Below the pieces are notes generated by a model. The model worked only from the letters and a program-made list of their open reading frames with translations. It did not search any database and was not told the origin of the DNA. Position numbers and translations under genes: made by a program. From positions 1-26,638 of the forward strand of contig CAMTVV010000234.1 of NCBI GenBank assembly GCA_947085305.1: a stretch of 26,638 nucleotides of DNA, written 5' to 3'. Every line of letters begins with the position of its first letter. Position 1 is the first letter of the stretch. This document shows, one piece after another, positions 21,664-26,638 of this stretch. The stretch comes from JAMCQB01 sp947085305. Its GTDB lineage: Bacteria > Nitrospirota > Thermodesulfovibrionia > Thermodesulfovibrionales > UBA9159.

Positions 21664-22476
21664 TTACGTGATGGCAGCGCGCATGATTTTCACAGGCGGT
21701 TTTATCCCTGTCCATATCTCAAAGGCGAGAATGCCCTGATGCAGGAGCATTCCGAGACCATTCAGGGTTTTACACCCCTTTTCAGAGGCAGCCCTGAGGA
21801 GAGGGGTCTCCTTATAGATTAGGTCACAAACGGTTATTTTCCCGGTAATAAGGGAAAGGTTCAGAGGGGGAGGGTCGTTATCTTTCATGCCAAGGGGAGA
21901 GGCGTTGATAACGATATCGGCGCCGTGCAGACTCTCCAGATTCCCTGCGCGGCTGACATTGGAGCGGATTGCGCTGAGGTCGCCCACAAGCCCCGAAACC
22001 TTGTTTCCGTCTATGTCAAAGATCAGGAGGCTTGCAGCCTTTTGGCTGAGATAATAGCTTATGGCCCTGCAAGCCCCGCCGGCGCCGATGACCAGGACGG
22101 TCTTCCCGCCCAGGGCAATGCCTGCTTCTGCAAGGGATTCCATGAAGCCCCTGCCGTCAGTATTGAAGCCGACGAGGACGCCCTCCGAATTCAGTATCGT
22201 ATTTACTGCCCCGATGAAAGACGCCTCTTCATTCACCAGATCAAGGAAAGGGAGCACCTTTTCCTTGTGGGGAATCGTGACATTAACGCCCCTGAGGTTC
22301 AATGCCCCGATGCCCTTCACTGCATGTTCGAGCAGCTCGGGTCTGACGGAGAACGTTACATAGCAGTAATCCAGATTAAGATGTTCAAAGGCCGCATTGT
22401 GCATGGCGGGGGAGAGGCTGTGTTCAACCGGGTACCCGAAAAGACCGACCACTTTTGTTTTGCCGCTGATTTTCAT
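21664..22476 (-). CDS. aroE: Shikimate 5-dehydrogenase
   Basis: 270 aa from the ATG at 22476, chosen for the ribosome site AAAAGGAG directly upstream; an ATG at 22491 in the same frame has none. It reduces 3-dehydroshikimate with NADPH in aromatic amino-acid synthesis. Motifs are VEHSLSPAMHNAAF (shikimate site), NVTIPHKEKV (catalytic Lys), FNTDGRGF (catalytic Asp), the dinucleotide loop VLVIGAGGACRAI, and VINASPLGM. All are intact. It is read toward lptC and may share its transcript (56-base gap). Confidence 0.95.
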   Translation of the reverse strand: MKISGKTKVVGLFGYPVEHSLSPAMHNAAFEHLNLDYCYVTFSVRPELLEHAVKGIGALNLRGVNVTIPHKEKVLPFLDLVNEEASFIGAVNTILNSEGVLVGFNTDGRGFMESLAEAGIALGGKTVLVIGAGGACRAISYYLSQKAASLLIFDIDGNKVSGLVGDLSAIRSNVSRAGNLESLHGADIVINASPLGMKDNDPPPLNLSLITGKITVCDLIYKETPLLRAASEKGCKTLNGLGMLLHQGILAFEIWTGIKPPVKIMRAAIT

Positions 22477-22512
22477 AAGACTCCTTTTCATCCTTCACAA
22501 TTAACCATAGAG

Positions 22513-22530
22513 ACCACAGAGATCACAGAG
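22513..22530. repeat. CACAGAG-type short repeat upstream of aroE
   Basis: ACCACAGAGATCACAGAG differs at one base from 24419-24436 (ACCACAGAGTTCACAGAG). A degenerate third unit (ACCATAGAG) stands just before it. Intergenic. Confidence 0.5.
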
Positions 22531-22543
22531 TGAAATCAGGGAA

Positions 22544-23839
22544 TCATAATGCCGTAACGGCATCAACGAGCCCTTTGGGCGTTGATGCGATCACCACTGC
22601 CTTTATCCCGAGAATTTCCTCCAGGTCATGAAGGGTCACATCATCGAGGAAGACCTGATCTCCCTCTTTCATAACAACATCAGGGACCAGCAAGATATCA
22701 TCTTTTCTTACCGTTTCAGAAAGGGCTTTCATCACATCCCTTCCGGTAAGAAGTCCGGCAACGGTTACACTCTTGCCGAAGAAGGTATTTTCGACCGCTC
22801 CGGCGTCAATGTCCATGCCCGCCTTTTTAAGTTTATCAATGAACCTTGACAGGTAGGGAAAGAAGGATGTCCCGGTAAAGGTAATGAACTTTTTGCTTCC
22901 TTTTCCCCCGGGGATCTTTATTTTTTTTGCCTGATGGAGGAAGAGGGGGACCATGCCTACTCCGTTTTCGATCTGGGGTAATTCACCATATTCCCTGAGG
23001 GGTTTGAACTCTTTCTCTGCTTTTATGTAAAGCTCATCCGCGCCGTACACAAGGGGCTCGCCATGTTTCTTTGTGAATCTCTTCTGGAACGAGTCAATGA
23101 GTTCCAGCGCCCTGAGCGCGTCCTCCTTCTCCACTGCCTTCAGTTTCGGCGCTGTTTTCCTGTGGGAGGTGAGACCCACCGGCACAACCGCCATGGACGA
23201 GACATATGGGTAGAATTTATAAAGGTCCCGTATGGACCGCTCGAGCTCTTTGCCGTCATTATAGCCGGGGCAGAGGACAATCTGGCAGTGCATCCTGATC
23301 TTGTGCTCCTTGAAAAATCCAATTTCCTTCAGGACATCCTGCGCCTTCGGATTCCCCAGCATGGCATTGCGAAGCGCCTTGTTCGTTGAGTGGATGGAAA
23401 GGTACAGGGGGCTCAAACGCTGTTGCGCGATGCGCTTCTTGTCCAGGGCCGAGAGATTGGTGAGGGTGATATAATTGCCGTAGAGGAATGACATCCTGTA
23501 GTCTTCATCCTTCACATACAGGGACTTTCTCAGCCCCCTGGGGAGCTGGTTCACAAAGCAGAAGATGCACCGGTTGGAACAGGTCTTAACCTTGAAGGGT
23601 TTTAGTTCTATGCCGGTACTCTGTCCCTCCCCCAGGGAAAGTTTGAAGGTTGCCTTTTTATCCTTTCTCTGGATGACGAGGGTCAGATCCTCCTCGTTGC
23701 TGTGGAAGATAAAATCTATGGCATCGCAGATGAGGCGGCCGTTTATCGAAATGATGGTGTCGCCGGCTGCGAGCCCTGCGAGGTGGGCAGGACTGTCGGG
23801 AAGAACCTTCTCTATTTCAGCGCCATGATTTTTAGACAT
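22544..23839 (-). CDS. PDZ - radical SAM - DUF512 protein
   Basis: 431 aa. Residues 5-75 are a PDZ-like domain (KVLPDSPAHLAGLAAGDTII). Next is a radical SAM core with Cys87, Cys91 and Cys94 (TCSNRCIFCFVNQLPRGLR), then DUF512 (about 200-400, VAVVPVGLTSHRK-like, YGADELYIKAEKEF, ITFTGTSFFPYL, VAGLLTGRDV). The architecture matches the widespread TIGR03279-type putative FeS proteins, whose reaction is unknown. It overlaps pgsA by 8 bases and so is likely co-translated with phospholipid synthesis, although a link in function is not shown. All three domains look complete. Confidence 0.9.
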   Translation of the reverse strand: MSKNHGAEIEKVLPDSPAHLAGLAAGDTIISINGRLICDAIDFIFHSNEEDLTLVIQRKDKKATFKLSLGEGQSTGIELKPFKVKTCSNRCIFCFVNQLPRGLRKSLYVKDEDYRMSFLYGNYITLTNLSALDKKRIAQQRLSPLYLSIHSTNKALRNAMLGNPKAQDVLKEIGFFKEHKIRMHCQIVLCPGYNDGKELERSIRDLYKFYPYVSSMAVVPVGLTSHRKTAPKLKAVEKEDALRALELIDSFQKRFTKKHGEPLVYGADELYIKAEKEFKPLREYGELPQIENGVGMVPLFLHQAKKIKIPGGKGSKKFITFTGTSFFPYLSRFIDKLKKAGMDIDAGAVENTFFGKSVTVAGLLTGRDVMKALSETVRKDDILLVPDVVMKEGDQVFLDDVTLHDLEEILGIKAVVIASTPKGLVDAVTAL

Positions 23840-24368
23840 TGGTCTGTTTCAGTCCCCTATAAATATAATGCAGTCCCGAGAGTATTGTAAACATTGCAGT
23901 AATCCATATCAGATAGGGGTGTATGTCAGGCAAAGGGGGGAGATTGATTTCGAGGAGAATATAGCAGATCAGGACGAGCTGACAGGTGATGGCCGTCTTT
24001 CCGAGGAAGGTGGGTTCGACCTTTGCCGTATGGGTGATGACATAAAGGATGACCCATCCTGTCACCACGATGACATCCCTGCTTATGATGGTTATGGTGA
24101 GCCAGGTTGGCACAAGCCCGTAAATGGAAAACAGAATAAAGGATGTAACAAGGAGAAATTTATCCGCCAGGGGGTCAAGGAAGTTTCCGAGGGGGGTCTT
24201 CTGGCTTTTCAGCCGGGCAATAAGCCCATCAAAGGTGTCGGTGAGCGCAGCGATGACAAAGAGGTGCAGTGCATAATCATATCTGCGGTAAATTACCGAC
24301 GTCACGAACAGGGGAATGAGCACGATCCTTGTCATGGTTAGAATATTGGGAATGTTCAGGATACCCAC
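23832..24368 (-). CDS. pgsA: CDP-diacylglycerol-glycerol-3-phosphate 3-phosphatidyltransferase
   Basis: 178 aa from a GTG with GAGGAG 5 bases upstream. An inner-membrane enzyme that makes phosphatidylglycerophosphate. It carries the full CDP-alcohol phosphotransferase motif DGLIARLKSQKTPLGNFLDP followed by LAD (D-G-x2-A-R-x8-G-x3-D-x3-D), and the N-terminal NIPNILTMTRIVLIPLFV is typical of PgsA. About four to five membrane helices are visible. Another CDP-alcohol transferase substrate is possible but less likely. Confidence 0.9.
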   Translation of the reverse strand: MGILNIPNILTMTRIVLIPLFVTSVIYRRYDYALHLFVIAALTDTFDGLIARLKSQKTPLGNFLDPLADKFLLVTSFILFSIYGLVPTWLTITIISRDVIVVTGWVILYVITHTAKVEPTFLGKTAITCQLVLICYILLEINLPPLPDIHPYLIWITAMFTILSGLHYIYRGLKQTNV

Positions 24369-24397
24369 AGAGTCTCCTCTTTCTATTTAGGCGTTAC

Positions 24398-24527
24398 GAG
24401 GCTCTTGCAAAAGCCTCTACCACAGAGTTCACAGAGGATGCCGTAACCCGTAACGCGTCACGTGTAACGTATAACGCAATTATTTTTCTCTGTGTGCTCT
24501 TTTTCAAACCTCTGAGTTCTCTGTGGT
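24398..24527. repeat. Repeat-rich gap between pgsA and the TPR gene
   Basis: This holds a hairpin GAGGCT ... AGCCTC (24398-24417), an imperfect inverted pair of CACAGAG-type arms (24419-24436 and 24510-24527), and between them an array of GTAAC units (about 24440-24477: CCGTAACCCGTAACGCGTCA, then CGTGTAACGTATAACGC). GTAACG units recur before rapZ (17761-17773) and the CACAGAG unit recurs before aroE (22513-22530). No gene is seen in the 204 bases from 24369 to 24572. Confidence 0.5.
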
Positions 24528-24572
24528 TCAAATCTATTCTGCAAAAAGGGTTCTTCCTAACTCCGCAATTCA

Positions 24573-25661
24573 TCAGGGGATATTGAAGGGAAGAGATGCA
24601 AACCTCAGTTTCAAGCCGAGCCCTTTATAGCAAGAGTTGTTTGTCTTTCCGCTGTCAACGAAAGCCAGGAGCGCCCTGGAATGGCATGTTTCAAGGGCAA
24701 AACGGTTTCTCATAGCTTCGGTGAGGGCCTCTGTGAGCAACCGTTTTGAACGACGTGCCTCCCCTGTCAAAAACGACACTTCCCCCGAGGCGAGCCTGCA
24801 ATAGATGATGCCTCGTGTGTCTTTCGTCTTTCTGAAGTTGGCAGATGCCTTTTTGAAGCATTCCTGAGCCTTTTTAAACTTTCCCTTCATCAGGTGAGTC
24901 ATGCCCACGCTCCAGATAGTATAAGAATAACTCACAATGTCCCCGATGCGCCGGTAAATGGTTTCCGCCCTTTTCAGGTGCTTCATCGCCATATCATAGT
25001 CCCCCGTCATCCTGAAGGCGTTGCCGATGCCGCAGTGTGAATAGGCAGCGCCGAATCTGTCGTTCAATGAGGACAGCAGTCTGTTGGCGGAGGAGTAATA
25101 TTCCATGGAATCGTCAAAGAGACCTGCAACCCTGGAGACGCCGCCCAGGCCGCAGAGGCAGTATGCTATCCCCTTTGGGGCGTCTTTATCCTCGACCAGT
25201 GACTGATAGATTCTCTTTGCGTCCTTAAAAGACTTGAGGGCGTTTTTTATATTCCCTCCCACTCTGAAGGCGCCGCCTTCGGCCCAGAGTGTAAAGGCGA
25301 TTCCGTTTCTGTCGGATTTCTCACTGTATATCCTCTTTGCTTCGGAGAACAATTTCAAGGCCTTCTGCCAGTCACCCAGCGCTCTTTGTGATAAACCCAG
25401 ACCTACCATGGCATCGGCGGACATCAGTCTCTCCCGTGTTTTTTTGCTCAGTGAAAGGGCATTGGCATAGGCATCCGCTGCCCGGGGAAAAGCGCCGATC
25501 ATTCTGCAGGTATCTCCTATGGAAAGGAAGCAGCCCAGATGTCCGCCGCAGTCACCGGCGGCTTTATACTTTCTCAAGGCTTTCTTATACAATGACAGGG
25601 CCTCCCTGAAGCGGGAGTTCTCCCTCAGCCGTTCTGCTTCACAGAAAATACTCTCAGGCAT
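24573..25661 (-). CDS. Tetratricopeptide-repeat protein
   Basis: 362 aa made of about seven to eight TPR-like helical repeats with a period near 40 residues. Typical units are GLGLSQRALGDWQKALKLFS, GGAFRVGGNIKNALKSFKDA, GIGNAFRMTGDYDMAMKHLK, and GMTHLMKGKFKKAQECFKKA. No signal peptide or membrane helix is seen, so it is probably a cytoplasmic scaffold or binding protein. Cys-containing repeats (CLCGLGG, HCGIGNA) are frequent. It overlaps the rpe stop by 8 bases. The partner is unknown and the family gives no enzymatic role. Confidence 0.85.
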   Translation of the reverse strand: MPESIFCEAERLRENSRFREALSLYKKALRKYKAAGDCGGHLGCFLSIGDTCRMIGAFPRAADAYANALSLSKKTRERLMSADAMVGLGLSQRALGDWQKALKLFSEAKRIYSEKSDRNGIAFTLWAEGGAFRVGGNIKNALKSFKDAKRIYQSLVEDKDAPKGIAYCLCGLGGVSRVAGLFDDSMEYYSSANRLLSSLNDRFGAAYSHCGIGNAFRMTGDYDMAMKHLKRAETIYRRIGDIVSYSYTIWSVGMTHLMKGKFKKAQECFKKASANFRKTKDTRGIIYCRLASGEVSFLTGEARRSKRLLTEALTEAMRNRFALETCHSRALLAFVDSGKTNNSCYKGLGLKLRFASLPFNIP

Positions 25662-26310
25662 TTAGCGCCTTCCTCAATTTTGCTGTGAGTTCGCTGTAAT
25701 TTTCGGAATTGAAAAAGGCAGAACCCATGACAAGGATATCTGCGCCTGCATCAGCCACTTCCCTGGCATTATCGTATTTCACTCCCCCGTCAACCTCAAT
25801 AAGAATCTGCAAACCCCGCTCCCTGAGTATATCTTTCAGGGTTCTTATCTTGCCGAGGACGTGGGGAATAAAACCCTGTCCCCCGAATCCAGGATTCACC
25901 GACATGAGGAGGACGAGATCCAGGTCGGGAAGGATGTGATCAAGACTCCATACAGGGGTCGCGGGATTGAGGGAAACCCCTGCCTTTACGCCGCTGTCCT
26001 TTATCCAGTGGACGGTCCTGTGGAGGTGGACCGAAGCTTCCATATGCACGGTGAGATAACTTGCCCCTGCCTTAATGAAATCCGCTATATACCTGTCCGG
26101 CTCTTCGATCATGAGGTGGACGTCAAGGGGAAGTTTTGTGATCTTTCTGACAGCCTCGACCACAAAGGGGCCTATGGTAATATTGGGAACAAAATGGCCG
26201 TCCATGATATCCAGATGGAGCATATCAACACCGGCAACCTCGGCCGCTTTAATCTCTTCGCCAAGCCGCATGAAGTCGGCGGAGAGAAGAGAGGGGGCTA
26301 TTCTGGTCAT
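25654..26310 (-). CDS. rpe: Ribulose-phosphate 3-epimerase
   Basis: 218 aa, normal length. A TIM-barrel metalloenzyme that interconverts ribulose-5-phosphate and xylulose-5-phosphate. Motifs are APSLLSADFMRLGEEI, the metal-site LHLDIMDGHFVPNITIG, DVHLMIEEP, TVHMEAS, SVNPGFGGQGFIP, EVDGGVKYDN, and the phosphate loop GADILVMGSAFF. It lies 6 bases after the PASTA gene and overlaps the TPR gene by 8 bases. Confidence 0.96.
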   Translation of the reverse strand: MTRIAPSLLSADFMRLGEEIKAAEVAGVDMLHLDIMDGHFVPNITIGPFVVEAVRKITKLPLDVHLMIEEPDRYIADFIKAGASYLTVHMEASVHLHRTVHWIKDSGVKAGVSLNPATPVWSLDHILPDLDLVLLMSVNPGFGGQGFIPHVLGKIRTLKDILRERGLQILIEVDGGVKYDNAREVADAGADILVMGSAFFNSENYSELTAKLRKALNA

Positions 26311-26316
26311 TAAGGG

Positions 26317-26638
26317 TTATCCTCCTTCAAGCTGGAGATGAATGGTCTCTCCTGATTTTACGAGGGAATTCGGTTTCGGTTTCTGGGCCCTCACTCTTTC
26401 GCCGGCGCCGGCGAACTCCGGAATAAGCCTGAGTTTTTCGGCGAGACCTGCTGCATCATCCTTTGTTTTGCCGGTGAAATCGGGACAGAAGTAAACCGTC
26501 TCATAGGGGCCGGAACTTACAATAAGGGAAAGGCCGCGATGCCCGGGGATGTCCTGAGGCTTCTGGGGCGGGCCTCCTGCCATGGGTTCATCGGGATGAG
26601 GTTTCTGTGCGATGATCCTGTCCCTCTCGACACTGTTG
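26317..26638 (-). CDS. PASTA-domain protein, C-terminal part (cut by window edge)
   Basis: The reading frame is open to the right edge (first whole codon at 26637), so the gene continues outside; the internal ATG at 26583 is not a start. The visible 106 residues hold the end of one PASTA domain (RDRIIAQKPHPDE), a Pro/Gly/Gln-rich linker (about residues 17-35), and one full PASTA domain (about 45-106, YFCPDFTGKTKDDAAGLAEK, then GERVRAQKPKPNSLVKSGET). PASTA domains bind peptidoglycan or penicillin-like ligands. A PASTA protein before rpe, downstream of fmt/rsmB, is a familiar order in several diderm phyla; the rest of that order is outside the window. Confidence 0.85.
   Translation of the reverse strand, partial: NSVERDRIIAQKPHPDEPMAGGPPQKPQDIPGHRGLSLIVSSGPYETVYFCPDFTGKTKDDAAGLAEKLRLIPEFAGAGERVRAQKPKPNSLVKSGETIHLQLEGG

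Overview
The window looks like a chromosomal segment of a diderm, anaerobic-type bacterium with moderate GC. The best guess is Nitrospirota (Thermodesulfovibrio/Magnetobacterium side), with deep-branching Deltaproteobacteria as the alternative. This is inferred from an lptC-lptA-lptB-rpoN-hpf-rapZ block (outer membrane, sigma-54), an archaeal-type NrpR nitrogen repressor, an FMN glutamate synthase of the kind common in anaerobes, and a MamK-family actin. No rRNA, tRNA, CRISPR array, insertion sequence or prophage gene was recognised.

Layout. (1) 1-6229, plus strand, nitrogen assimilation: a KaiC-like/XRE/cupin regulator with a lost P-loop, a stand-alone FMN glutamate synthase, then nrpR-glnB-glnA tightly packed. 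(2) 6280-11086, minus strand, an envelope/cytoskeleton operon read as PhoU-like protein > radical SAM protein > membrane-anchored amidase (split by one in-frame TAA) > MamK-like actin > inactive receiver-TM-SPOR fusion. (3) 11304-15290, mostly plus strand: A-type Fe-S carrier and hemB, a decayed DUF4258/DUF2283 pair on the minus strand, an Nfu-type NifU protein, and an ABC-2 exporter pair. (4) 15291-15698: non-coding, carrying repeats. (5) 15699-26638, minus strand, read right to left: PASTA protein (cut by the window edge), rpe, TPR protein, pgsA, PDZ-radical SAM/DUF512, aroE, lptC, lptA, lptB, rpoN, hpf, rapZ, nifS.

How the genes work together. Region 1 joins 2-oxoglutarate/nitrogen sensing (NrpR, P-II) to the GS/GOGAT enzymes. 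Region 2 is the most unusual part: it puts a magnetosome-type actin with no other magnetosome gene in view beside a peptidoglycan amidase and a protein with a cytoplasmic degenerate receiver and a periplasmic peptidoglycan-binding SPOR domain. That arrangement could link an internal filament to the cell wall. Region 5 is envelope, lipid, LPS-export and housekeeping metabolism. Its non-coding gaps carry short dispersed repeats: a 54-bp element shared with region 1, CACAGAG repeats, GTAAC repeats and a nested cruciform before rapZ.

All product calls come from reading motifs and comparing with remembered families; no database search was run.
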